Positions 45,288-53,065 of a stretch of DNA of 64,000 nucleotides are shown here, piece by piece. Each line of letters opens with the position of its first letter. The stretch's first letter is position 1. The DNA is from Pseudomonadota bacterium (GTDB taxonomy: Bacteria; Pseudomonadota; Gammaproteobacteria; Xanthomonadales; Xanthomonadaceae), in assembly GCA_023390905.1 (NCBI GenBank), contig JAEWBY010000037.1:1-64000 (forward strand), written 5' to 3'. Under the pieces are notes generated by a model. That model did not search any database, had not been told where the DNA came from, and saw only the letters and a list, made by a program, of their open reading frames with translations. The position numbers and the translations under genes were made by a program.

Positions 45288-45323
45288 AAAAAGAAGAACG
45301 CCCGGCCTTTCGACCGGGCGTTC
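45288..45323 (-). terminator. Terminator after tRNA-Lys
   Basis: Perfect 10-bp stem GAACGCCCGG/CCGGGCGTTC with an 8-nt loop; on the minus strand it is followed by TTCTTTTTG. Ends the Pro-Arg-His-Lys tRNA transcript before tRNA-Leu. Confidence 0.88.
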
Positions 45324-45329
45324 TCGTTT

Positions 45330-45405
45330 TGGTGGGCCGTCAAGGATTCGAACCTTGGACCTATTGATTAAGAGTCAACTGCTCTACCAACTGAGCTAAC
45401 GGCCC
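45330..45405 (-). tRNA. tRNA-Lys (CTT)
   Basis: 76 nt with encoded CCA; acceptor GGGCCGT/ACGGCCC; anticodon loop GACTCTTAATC gives CTT. Confidence 0.95.
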
Positions 45406-45477
45406 TGAAAACAGGATGCGTAGTGTAACCGCATCTTTTTTTTCTTACAAACACCGCGGTGCGATGCCATTGCGTGA

Positions 45478-45555
45478 TGGGGTGGCTGAGGGGACTCGAA
45501 CCCCCGACAACTGGAATCACAATCCAGTACTCTAACCAACTGAGCTACAGCCACC
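45478..45555 (-). tRNA. tRNA-His (GTG)
   Basis: 78 nt with CCA. Anticodon stem-loop CTGGATTGTGATTCCAG gives GTG; the 5' end carries the extra G(-1) opposite C73 expected for histidine tRNA. Confidence 0.95.
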
Positions 45556-45584
45556 ATTGAAACATTGCCCGCCGCTTGCGCCGA

Positions 45585-45661
45585 TGGCGCGCCCGACAGG
45601 ACTCGAACCTGTAACCGCCGGCTTAGAAGGCCGGTGCTCTATCCGGTTGAGCTACGGGCGC
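45585..45661 (-). tRNA. tRNA-Arg (TCT)
   Basis: 77 nt with CCA; acceptor GCGCCCG/CGGGCGC; anticodon stem-loop CGGCCTTCTAAGCCG gives TCT, reading AGA/AGG codons. Confidence 0.95.
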
Positions 45662-45706
45662 CCTGTACCGGATTGCCGCATTCCGATCGTCGGGCCTGCA
45701 CCAGAC

Positions 45707-45783
45707 TGGTCGGGGTAGAGGGATTCGAACCCCCGACCCTCTGCTCCCAAAGCAGATGCGCTACCAGACTGCGCTATACCCCG
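45707..45783 (-). tRNA. tRNA-Pro (TGG)
   Basis: 77 nt with CCA; acceptor CGGGGTA/TACCCCG; anticodon stem-loop CTGCTTTGGGAGCAG gives TGG. First of the five-tRNA run on the minus strand. Confidence 0.95.
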
Positions 45784-45933
45784 ACGAGGGCCCGGCGTCA
45801 CCGCCGGAAAGCGACGACAAGGCCGCGTATTGTCGGAAGCTGCGGCCCGCCTGTCAAACGGCATGTGAAGAAAAACCCGATCCGGTATCCTCGCCGGAAG
45901 GGACAGCATGTCCGAACACCACATGAGGGAATC

Positions 45934-46695
45934 ATGCGCAGCGGCAATCCGGCTCTGAAAGAATCCACCTTCCTCGACCTCGGCAGCGGCGCGATCGTCT
46001 CGCGCGATGCCGGCGCGATGACCTTGAACGGCACCGTCAACAAGACCGGCCTGCTGTTGCTGCTGTGCGTGCTGACCGCTTCCTACACCTGGAACACCAC
46101 GCTGACCGCGACCGGCGAACTGGCCCCCGGTGCGACGGCCTACATCTGGGGTGGCGCCCTGGCCGGCTTCGTGCTGGCGCTGGTGACGATCTTCAAGAAG
46201 AACTGGGCGCCGGTATCGGCGCCCCTGTACGCGCTGGCCGAAGGCCTGTTCCTCGGCGGCATCTCCGCAATCTACGAAGCACGCTTCAACGGCATCGTGC
46301 TGCAGGCCGTGATGCTCACGTTCGGCACGCTGTTCGCGCTGCTGATGGCCTACCGCAGCGGCTGGATCAAGGCGACGGAGAACTTCAAGCTCGGCGTCGT
46401 GGCGGCCACCGGCGGCATCGCCCTGATCTACCTGGCTACGATGGTGCTGGGCTTCTTCAACATCCGCATTCCTTTCATCCACGAGTCCGGCCTGATTGGC
46501 ATCGGTTTCAGCCTGTTCGTCGTGGTGATCGCCGCGCTGAACCTGGTGCTGGATTTCGACTTCATCGAAAGCGGCGTCGAGCAGCGCGCGCCCAAGTACA
46601 TGGAGTGGTACGGCGCGTTCGGCCTGATGGTCACGCTGGTCTGGCTGTACATCGAGTTCCTGCGGCTGCTGTCGAAGCTGCAATCGCGCAACTGA
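45934..46695 (+). CDS. Bax inhibitor-1/YccA family membrane protein
   Basis: A 253-residue inner-membrane protein with about seven membrane helices after a short cytosolic start (MRSGNPALKESTF). Features of the BI-1/YccA family include EGLFLGGISA in the middle, and near the C-terminus LVLDFDFIESG, the acidic pair region thought to act as a pH sensor for calcium or proton leak. E. coli YccA modulates FtsH. A GAGGGA ribosome-binding site supports ATG 45934. It is monocistronic, with a strong terminator after it. Confidence 0.9.
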   Translation: MRSGNPALKESTFLDLGSGAIVSRDAGAMTLNGTVNKTGLLLLLCVLTASYTWNTTLTATGELAPGATAYIWGGALAGFVLALVTIFKKNWAPVSAPLYALAEGLFLGGISAIYEARFNGIVLQAVMLTFGTLFALLMAYRSGWIKATENFKLGVVAATGGIALIYLATMVLGFFNIRIPFIHESGLIGIGFSLFVVVIAALNLVLDFDFIESGVEQRAPKYMEWYGAFGLMVTLVWLYIEFLRLLSKLQSRN

Positions 46696-46718
46696 CCCAT
46701 TTGCGCACGGAATTGGAA

Positions 46719-46740
46719 GGGCGCCCCCGGCGCCCTTTTT
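46719..46740 (+). terminator. Terminator after the BI-1/YccA gene
   Basis: Perfect 7-bp stem GGGCGCC/GGCGCCC with a 3-nt loop, followed by five T. Confidence 0.9.
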
Positions 46741-46787
46741 CGTGCCTCCGCAACTGGACCGGATGTCCGCAATCCGACAGTCGGCAA

Positions 46788-46821
46788 CAAAAAACGGGAC
46801 GCTGAATCAGCGTCCCGTTTT
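46788..46821 (-). terminator. Terminator after icd
   Basis: Perfect 10-bp stem ACGGGACGCT/AGCGTCCCGT plus A/T pairs outside; on the minus strand six T follow. It lies 42 bp after the icd stop. Confidence 0.9.
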
Positions 46822-46862
46822 GATGTGGAGCGATGACGCGGCAGAACGCCGCCATCGATTCC

Positions 46863-47870
46863 TTACAGGCGCGAAGCAATCGCCTTGGCGAAGCCCATCG
46901 TATTGCCCTCGCCACCCAGATCCGGCGTCAGCGAATCCTTGGCTTCCAGCGTGGCGATGATGGCCGCGCGCAGGCGCTCGGCCTTTTCGGGCTGTCCGAG
47001 GTGATCGAGCATCTGCGCCGCGCCCAGCAGCAGCGCGCACGGATTGGCCACGCCCTTGCCCGCGATGTCCGGAGCCGAACCGTGCACGGCCTCGAAGATC
47101 GCTGCGTCCACACCGATGTTCGCGCCCGGCGCCAGGCCCAGGCCGCCGACCAGGCCGGCGCACAGGTCGGAGATGATGTCGCCGAACAGGTTGGTGGTCA
47201 CGATGATGTCGAACTGCTCCGGACGCATCACCAGCTGCATGCAGGTGTTGTCCACAATCATCTCGTTGCACTGGATGTCCGGGTACTGCTGCGCCACTTC
47301 GCGCGCGACCTTCAGGAACAGGCCCGAGGTGGTCTTCAGGATGTTGGCCTTGTGCACCACGGTGACCTTCTTGCGGCCGGTCTTGCGGGCCAGTTCGAAG
47401 GCGTAGCGGACGATGCGCTCGGAACCCTTGCGCGTGATCTTCTGCGTCAGCAGCGCGGTCTCGCCGTCCTCGGAAATCGACTGGCCTTCTCCGATGTAGG
47501 CGCCTTCGGTGTTCTCGCGCACGGTGATGAGGTCCACGCCGGTCGGGAAGCGGGACTTGGTGTTCGGGAACGATTTGGCCGGCCGCACGTTGGCGTACAG
47601 ATCGAAATGGCGGCGCAGCGCGACGTTGATCGAACTGAAGCCCTCGCCCACCGGAGTGGTCAGCGGGCTCTTCAGCGCCACGCCGTTCCTGCGGATCGAG
47701 TCCAGCGTCGCCTGCGGCAGCAGTTCGCCGTGTTTTTCCAGCGCGACCATGCCCGCGTCGGCTTCTTCGTAGGTCAGGCCGGTCTTGAGCGCATCAAGCA
47801 CGTAGAGGGTGGCGTCCATGATCTCCGGGCCGATACCGTCGCCGCGGATGACCGTAATCGTCTGGGTCAT
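46863..47870 (-). CDS. icd: NAD-type isocitrate dehydrogenase
   Basis: A 335-residue member of the beta-decarboxylating dehydrogenases, short compared with the 416-residue NADP enzyme of E. coli. ITVIRGDGIGPEI opens the protein; isocitrate-site features are GFSSINVALRR, ENTEGAYIG (Y125) and VVHKANI (K174). The cofactor motif reads HGSAPDIAGKGVANP: D268-I269 stand where NADP enzymes have Lys-Tyr, pointing to NAD use. Isopropylmalate or homoisocitrate dehydrogenase are alternatives, but the Ser-rich substrate loop and xanthomonad NAD-IDH precedents favour isocitrate. Catalyses the oxidative decarboxylation in the TCA cycle. Confidence 0.85.
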   Translation of the reverse strand: MTQTITVIRGDGIGPEIMDATLYVLDALKTGLTYEEADAGMVALEKHGELLPQATLDSIRRNGVALKSPLTTPVGEGFSSINVALRRHFDLYANVRPAKSFPNTKSRFPTGVDLITVRENTEGAYIGEGQSISEDGETALLTQKITRKGSERIVRYAFELARKTGRKKVTVVHKANILKTTSGLFLKVAREVAQQYPDIQCNEMIVDNTCMQLVMRPEQFDIIVTTNLFGDIISDLCAGLVGGLGLAPGANIGVDAAIFEAVHGSAPDIAGKGVANPCALLLGAAQMLDHLGQPEKAERLRAAIIATLEAKDSLTPDLGGEGNTMGFAKAIASRL

Positions 47871-48136
47871 TGCTGGGAATTCCGAACAGGGCGCGCGCCG
47901 AAGGCAAGCCGGTAGGCGCGCGCGAGGAGGATGAAGTCCGCCAATTATGCCCGAACGCCCCGGACCGCCCCAAATCGACCTTGGTCGCGGGGCCGGGAAT
48001 CGGGGTTCGGGAATCCGGACTCGTGATTCGCAATTCGAGCCAGACACGGCAGAACGGTTCGCCGCTGTTGCGGCCAGCGGCTACCCGCTCCCCGGTTTGC
48101 GGCTGTCCGCGGTTGTGACCGGTTCCCAGCCCTGCC

Positions 48137-48529
48137 TCAGCCGTGGCTGTGCGCCGCGGGCGCCTCCGCGCCGCCTTCGAGCTGGTCGAGGAAGTCCACC
48201 GCGCGGCGCAGGTGCGGGATGACGATCGAACCGCCCACCACCAAGCCTACCGAGAACGTCTCGAAAAACTCCTCGCGAGTCACGCCGGCCTCCTTGCACT
48301 GGGCCACGTGGTAGCTGATGCAGTCATCGCAGCGCAGCACCATCGAGGCCACCAGCCCCAGCAGTTCCTTGGTCTTCACGTCGAGCGCGCCGGGCTGATA
48401 GGTCTGCGTGTCCAGCGCGAAGAAACGGCGGATCACCTGATTGGGCTCGCCCAGGATGCGCTCGTTCATGCGCTGGCGGAATTCGGTGAACTCGCGCACG
48501 CGATCGGCGCTGTCCCCGCCCCCGCTCAT
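48137..48529 (-). CDS. Carboxymuconolactone decarboxylase / AhpD-like protein
   Basis: A 130-residue all-helical CMD-family protein with the redox motif CDDCISYH (C67, C70, H74) seen in AhpD-type alkylhydroperoxidases. KTKELLGLVASMVLRC and the Gly-rich VGLVVGGSIVIPHLRRA helix are typical. The His-rich tail (AAHSHG) could bind metal. Its start overlaps the glutaredoxin stop as ATGA, so the two thiol proteins are made together and probably share an antioxidant role. Exact substrate unknown. Confidence 0.88.
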   Translation of the reverse strand: MSGGGDSADRVREFTEFRQRMNERILGEPNQVIRRFFALDTQTYQPGALDVKTKELLGLVASMVLRCDDCISYHVAQCKEAGVTREEFFETFSVGLVVGGSIVIPHLRRAVDFLDQLEGGAEAPAAHSHG

Positions 48530-48810
48530 GCGCCGGCTCCGGCCAGCAACGGTTCGAGCTTGCCCGCGCGGTGCAGCGCCATCATGTCGTCGTAGCCGCC
48601 GACGTGGGTTTCGCCGATGAAGATCTGCGGCACGCTGGTGCGGCGGGCCTTGGCGATCATCTTCTCGCGTTCGGCCGGGTCCAGATCCACGCGGACCTCG
48701 CTCCAGGCCTGGCCCTTGCTCTTCAGGAAATTCTTCGCGGCCACGCAATACGGGCAGATGGCGGTGGTGTACATGGTGATGGCCGGGCCACCGGATTGGA
48801 TCTCGCTCAA
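48526..48810 (-). CDS. grxC: Glutaredoxin, TTG start
   Basis: A 94-residue dithiol glutaredoxin with active site CPYC (C19-C22), TSVPQIFIGETHVGGYDDM (the cis-Pro and GG glutathione-binding motifs) and thioredoxin-fold spacing. The start is taken as TTG 48810 because GGAGAA lies 8 bp upstream; the first ATG (48774) would remove twelve residues and lacks a ribosome-binding site. It is coupled to the AhpD-like gene by a 4-bp overlap. Confidence 0.85.
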   Translation of the reverse strand: MSEIQSGGPAITMYTTAICPYCVAAKNFLKSKGQAWSEVRVDLDPAEREKMIAKARRTSVPQIFIGETHVGGYDDMMALHRAGKLEPLLAGAGA

Positions 48811-48964
48811 GGGAATTCTCCGCACGCAAACAGGTCGAAAGACGATGAGGGCCGCACGCGGCCTTTCCATCGGGGACGATGGAACAGTGCGAGCCGTCTG
48901 CGGTCCGTCAAGGATCTTCCATTCCAACACGCGCGGCTGACCTTGGGCAGCCCCGATTAACCAC

Positions 48965-50680
48965 ATGTTCACTCGCCTCCGCGAAGCACGCGTCATTCTG
49001 CCGGTCGAGCCTCATCGCCCCGATCCGGAGCCCCGTTTGCGCCACACGCTGCTCGCCGCCCTGATGACCCTGCTGCTGGCCGCGCCGTTGGCCGGTGCGC
49101 AGGAGGCCCGCCTGCCGGATATCGGCTCCTCCGCTGGCGAGGTGCTGTCGCCGGCCCGCCAGGCCGAGTACGGCGGGATGATGCTGCGCGAACTGCGCAA
49201 CTACGGCTATCTGCTCGAAGACCCGCTGCTGGACGACTGGCTGCAGAAAGTCGGCACGCGGCTGGGCTCGGAGAGCGATTCGCCACGCCAGAGCTATACG
49301 TTCTTCCTGCTCAAGGATCGCCAGATCAACGCGTTCGCCACGCTGGGCGGTTTCATCGGCACCAATGCCGGCCTGATCCTCACCGCCGAAAGCGAGGACG
49401 AAGTGGCGGCGGTGCTGTCGCATGAAATCGCCCACGTCACTCAGCAGCACGTGCTGCGCGCGGTCGAGCGCGCCGAGCGCGATCAGATTCCGATCCTGCT
49501 CGGCATGCTCGGCGCGATCGTGCTGGCGCAGAGCGCGGGCGGCAATTCCAGCGGCGACGCCTCGATGGCGGCGGTGGCCAGCGGCATGGGGCTGATGCAG
49601 CAACGCCAGATCGATTACACCCGCTCCAACGAGTCCGAAGCCGACCGGCTGGGCATCCGCACACTGTCCCGCGCCGGCTATGACGTGGACGCGATGGCCG
49701 GGTTCTTCGCACGGATGGCGCAGGCGACCCGCTCCAACCGCGGCAGCGGGCGCGAACAGTACCCCGACTATCTGATGACCCACCCGGTCACCACCACCCG
49801 CATCAGCGAAGCCAAGCAGCGCGCCGAGCAGATCCGCAAGGACAGCCGGACCCTGATCACGCGCGTGCCGGGCGGCGGTGAACGCGTGGAGCGCTTCGAC
49901 CCGAAGGTCGTCACCGCGCCCGAGAAGAACAGCGACAACCCACTGCTGCCCTTGAACGTGCGGCTTCCGAACGAACTCTTCGCCCGCGGGCCGTCCGGCG
50001 AATTCGAATGGGCGCGCGAACGCCTGCGGGTGCTGAGCGCCAACACCGCCACCGGCGCGGCGCGCGACTACGAGAGCATCCGCCGTGACAGCGGCAAGCC
50101 ACTGTCCGACGCGCAGCGTTATGGGCTGGCGCTGGCGCATCTGAATGGCGGTCGCCCGGCCGACGCCCTGTCCGAACTGAATGCGCTGCTGGCCGAGCAT
50201 CCCGGCAACCTGTGGCTGGAGCTGGCGACCGCCGAAGCCGAATCGCGTACCGGCAAGAGCGCCTCCGCCATCCAGCGCCTGCAACGCCTGACGCAGCAGA
50301 TGCCCAACAACCGGCCGGTCGCGCTGACCTATGCGCGCGTACTGAATGCGCAGGGCGGCGCCGAGGACGGCCGCCACGCGCAATCGGTGCTGCGACCGCT
50401 GCTGTCGCGGGCCGGCAGCGACCCGGTGTTCCAGCAGGAATTCGGCCGCGCCAACGAACTGGCCGGCGACAGCGTGCGCGCCGGCGAAGCCTATGCGGAA
50501 GCCGCCTTCCTCAACGGCCGGCCGGAACAGGCGCTGGTGCAGTTGCAGAACCTCAAGCGCCGCGATGACCTGGACTACTACGCCCGCGCCCGCATCGACG
50601 CCCGCATCGCGGCCATCACCCCGCAGGTCCTGGAACTGCGGCGGCAGGGCATCAAGGACCCGGATCTGGAGCGGCGCTGA
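48965..50680 (+). CDS. bepA: BepA-like M48 metalloprotease with TPR repeats
   Basis: A 571-residue periplasmic protease/chaperone for outer-membrane proteins. A hydrophobic signal (LLAALMTLLLAAPLAGA, about 29-45) follows an unusually long polar leader, so translation may begin a little later. The zinc site is H153-E154-I155-A156-H157 with E225 in NESEADRLG. The C-terminal half has TPR helices (ALAHLNGGRPADALSELN, LWLELATAEAESRTG). The gene is divergent from the glutaredoxin pair. Confidence 0.92.
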   Translation: MFTRLREARVILPVEPHRPDPEPRLRHTLLAALMTLLLAAPLAGAQEARLPDIGSSAGEVLSPARQAEYGGMMLRELRNYGYLLEDPLLDDWLQKVGTRLGSESDSPRQSYTFFLLKDRQINAFATLGGFIGTNAGLILTAESEDEVAAVLSHEIAHVTQQHVLRAVERAERDQIPILLGMLGAIVLAQSAGGNSSGDASMAAVASGMGLMQQRQIDYTRSNESEADRLGIRTLSRAGYDVDAMAGFFARMAQATRSNRGSGREQYPDYLMTHPVTTTRISEAKQRAEQIRKDSRTLITRVPGGGERVERFDPKVVTAPEKNSDNPLLPLNVRLPNELFARGPSGEFEWARERLRVLSANTATGAARDYESIRRDSGKPLSDAQRYGLALAHLNGGRPADALSELNALLAEHPGNLWLELATAEAESRTGKSASAIQRLQRLTQQMPNNRPVALTYARVLNAQGGAEDGRHAQSVLRPLLSRAGSDPVFQQEFGRANELAGDSVRAGEAYAEAAFLNGRPEQALVQLQNLKRRDDLDYYARARIDARIAAITPQVLELRRQGIKDPDLERR

Positions 50681-50773
50681 GAGGCGCTCGCCAGGGATTC
50701 GCGCGTCAGGAACCGCCAGGGCGGGCCGCGGCGACGAACGGGATCGCCTTGCCTCGGCAATCCGCTCGTCCAA

Positions 50774-50791
50774 CCGCCAGCGGGCTGGCGG
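50774..50791 (+). other. Hairpin after bepA inside a repeat element
   Basis: Stem CCGCCAGC/GCTGGCGG, 94 bp after the bepA stop, with no T run. It lies between the arms GGATTCGCG (50695-50703) and CGCGAATCC (50793-50801), so the whole 50695-50801 stretch is a nested inverted repeat. Confidence 0.45.
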
Positions 50792-50827
50792 TCGCGAATC
50801 CAGAACCCCGTTTCCCTCTCCCCGCTC

Positions 50828-50856
50828 CTGTCACCTTTCGGTCATAAAATTGTCGT
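50828..50856 (+). promoter_or_regulatory. Pho box with three repeats upstream of phoB
   Basis: Three 7-bp repeats at exact 11-bp spacing match the PhoB half-site CTGTCAT: CTGTCAC (6/7), CGGTCAT (6/7) and TTGTCGT (5/7), separated by AT-rich or pyrimidine 4-mers (CTTT, AAAA). The last repeat ends 36 bp before the phoB GTG. This predicts phoB autoregulation under phosphate limitation. Confidence 0.8.
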
Positions 50857-50892
50857 CTACTGGCGCGGTACCCCTATCCGCATGGGAATTAC

Positions 50893-51582
50893 GTGCAAAA
50901 GCACATCCTGATCGTTGACGACGAACCGGCCATCCGCGACATGGTCGCCTTCGCCCTGCGCAAGGGCGATTACGAGCCCGTCCACGCCGGGGACGCCCGC
51001 GAGGCCCAGAACGCCATCGCCGACCGCGTGCCGGATCTGATCCTGCTGGACTGGATGCTGCCCGGCACCAGCGGGCTGGAGCTGGCCCGGCGCTGGCGCA
51101 AGGACGCGATGACCCGCGACGTGCCGATCATCATGCTCACCGCCCGCGGCGAAGAGAACGATCGCGTCGGCGGGCTGGAAGCCGGTGTCGATGACTATGT
51201 GGTCAAGCCGTTTTCCGCGCGCGAACTGCTCGCCCGCATCCGCGCGGTCATGCGGCGCTCGCGCGAGGACGATGAAGACGGCAGCGTCAGCGTCGGTCCG
51301 TTGCGCATCGACGGCGCCGCGCACCGCGTGTTCGCCGGTGACACGCCCGTGCCAATCGGCCCTACCGAATACCGCCTGCTGCATTTCTTCATGACCCACC
51401 CCGAACGCGTCTATTCGCGCACGCAGTTGCTCGATCACGTCTGGGGCGGCAGCGTCTATGTCGAGGAACGCACGGTCGACGTCCACATCCGCCGCCTGCG
51501 CAAGACGCTGGAGCCGCACGGCATCGAGAACATGGTGCAGACCGTGCGCGGATCGGGCTACCGCTTCTCGGCGGCGATGTGA
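50893..51582 (+). CDS. phoB: Phosphate response regulator PhoB
   Basis: A 229-residue OmpR-class regulator. The receiver has acidic D9-D10, phosphoacceptor D53 (LLDWMLPG), T83 and K105 (VVKPFSA). The C-terminal winged helix carries PTEYRLLHFFMTHPERVYSR and the recognition helix RTVDVHIRRLRKTL. Start is GTG 50893. A triple Pho box lies upstream, and phoR, ppk1 and ppx follow, so it controls phosphate starvation and polyphosphate genes. Confidence 0.96.
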   Translation: MQKHILIVDDEPAIRDMVAFALRKGDYEPVHAGDAREAQNAIADRVPDLILLDWMLPGTSGLELARRWRKDAMTRDVPIIMLTARGEENDRVGGLEAGVDDYVVKPFSARELLARIRAVMRRSREDDEDGSVSVGPLRIDGAAHRVFAGDTPVPIGPTEYRLLHFFMTHPERVYSRTQLLDHVWGGSVYVEERTVDVHIRRLRKTLEPHGIENMVQTVRGSGYRFSAAM

Positions 51583-51730
51583 GGAGGCGGGGATCGGGAT
51601 TCGGGAAACAGGTTTCGTCGGAAGCGGTCCCCGGACCGCCCTGCGTTCCCGACCTGCCGGACCACGCGTTGCCCTGAGCCATCCGATCTTCCGTCTCTCC
51701 GTACTCAAGCCCGTCTCCCGATACCCGACC
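51583..51730. repeat. Intergenic GGGATTCGGGA-type element between phoB and phoR
   Basis: The 148-bp gap starts with ATCGGGATTCGGGAAACAGG (51593-51612) and ends with CCCGATACCCGA (51717-51728), which is nearly its reverse complement. GGATTCGGGAAACAGG at 51597-51612 matches 15 of 16 bases of 4121-4136. No ORF or clear promoter is seen. Confidence 0.5.
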
Positions 51731-53065
51731 ATGCCCGACCACATCCGCTCCGCCTGGTTCAAGACATTGGGTCAACTGGCGGCAATGCTTGCCGGCGCGG
51801 CCGTGATCGGGCTGCTGATTGGCTACGTCTGGCCGGTGGTGACGTTCGCCGCGCTCGGTGTGGTGGCGTGGCACTACTGGCGGCTGCGCACGGTGCTGCT
51901 GCGGCTGACCGCGCGCCAGCGTCTGGAACCGGCCTCCGGCAAGGGCGTGTGGAACGAACTGGATCGCCTGCTCTATCGCGGCCAGGCCGAGATGCGCGCA
52001 CGCAAGCGCCGCCTGCTGGACATGCTGCGCGCCTACCGCGCGGCCGCTGCCGCGCTGCCGGATGCGGTCGTGGTGGTCGAACGCAACAGCCAGCGCGTGC
52101 AATGGTTCAACGAGGCAGCGACCAGCGTGCTGGGCCTGCAATATCCGGCCGACATCGGCATGCCGGTGGGCGATCGCCTGCAACCGCTGCCGATGTCGCA
52201 CTGGCTCGCTGCCGGGCGCAATGCCGAACCGATGCTCGATGCCGCCTCGCCGGTGGATCCGCAGTTGCGCCTGAACATCCGCCTGATTCCGTATTCGGAC
52301 GAGTACTGGCTGCTGGTCGCGCGCGATGTCAGCAAGATGCTGCGCCTGGAGCAGATGCGCCGCGATTTCGTCGCCAACGTCTCGCACGAACTGCGCACGC
52401 CGCTGACCGTGGTGCATGGCTATCTCGACATGCTCGATCCGCAGGATTTCCCCGAGTGGACGCCGATGCTCGCGGAAATGCAGAAGCAATCGCAGCGCAT
52501 GACGCAGTTGGTCGAGGATCTGCTGACGCTTTCCCGCCTGGAAGCGCAGGACAGCCTGCCGGACGAGAGCGTGGCGATGGCGCCGATGCTGGCCACGTTG
52601 CGGCGCGAAGCCGAGGCGCTGAGCCACAAGCGCCACACGATCACCGTCGAGGACGAAGCCGGCGTGGATCTGTGGGGATCCAACAAGGAACTGCACAGCG
52701 CCTTCTCCAATCTGGTCAGCAACGCCGTGCGCTACACGCCCGCCGGCGGCAGCATCCATGTGCGCTTCGCGCGCGAGGGCGACGGCGCGGTGCTGAGCGT
52801 GCGCGACAGCGGCTACGGCATTCCCGCTGCGCACCTGCCGCGCATCACCGAACGTTTCTACCGCGTGTCCACCAGCCGTTCGCGCGAAAGCGGCGGCACC
52901 GGGCTGGGCCTGTCGATCGTCAAGCACGTACTGAACCTGCACCAGGCCCGACTGGAAATCGAAAGCGAAGTGGGCCACGGTAGCGTCTTCTCGGTGCACT
53001 TCGGCCCGGCCCGGTTGCACCCGCGCCACGCTTCTCCTTCCCTTCCGCACAGCCAGATCGCATGA
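51731..53065 (+). CDS. phoR: Phosphate sensor histidine kinase PhoR
   Basis: A 444-residue membrane kinase for PhoB. Two short N-terminal membrane helices (about 11-46) without a large periplasmic loop, then a PAS-like region (ALPDAVVVVERNSQRVQWFN), the HisKA site H219 (NVSHELRTPL) and an HATPase domain (N-box NLVSNAVRYTP, RDSGYGIP, SGGTGLGLSIVKH). This is the PhoR layout that senses phosphate through PstSCAB/PhoU. Its stop overlaps ppk1 as ATGA. Confidence 0.95.
   Translation: MPDHIRSAWFKTLGQLAAMLAGAAVIGLLIGYVWPVVTFAALGVVAWHYWRLRTVLLRLTARQRLEPASGKGVWNELDRLLYRGQAEMRARKRRLLDMLRAYRAAAAALPDAVVVVERNSQRVQWFNEAATSVLGLQYPADIGMPVGDRLQPLPMSHWLAAGRNAEPMLDAASPVDPQLRLNIRLIPYSDEYWLLVARDVSKMLRLEQMRRDFVANVSHELRTPLTVVHGYLDMLDPQDFPEWTPMLAEMQKQSQRMTQLVEDLLTLSRLEAQDSLPDESVAMAPMLATLRREAEALSHKRHTITVEDEAGVDLWGSNKELHSAFSNLVSNAVRYTPAGGSIHVRFAREGDGAVLSVRDSGYGIPAAHLPRITERFYRVSTSRSRESGGTGLGLSIVKHVLNLHQARLEIESEVGHGSVFSVHFGPARLHPRHASPSLPHSQIA

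Noticed and set aside
45162..45783. Prophage or island attachment site in the tRNA cluster
   Set aside because: All five tRNAs are intact, and I saw no integrase or obvious duplicated tRNA end nearby; flanking genes are core.
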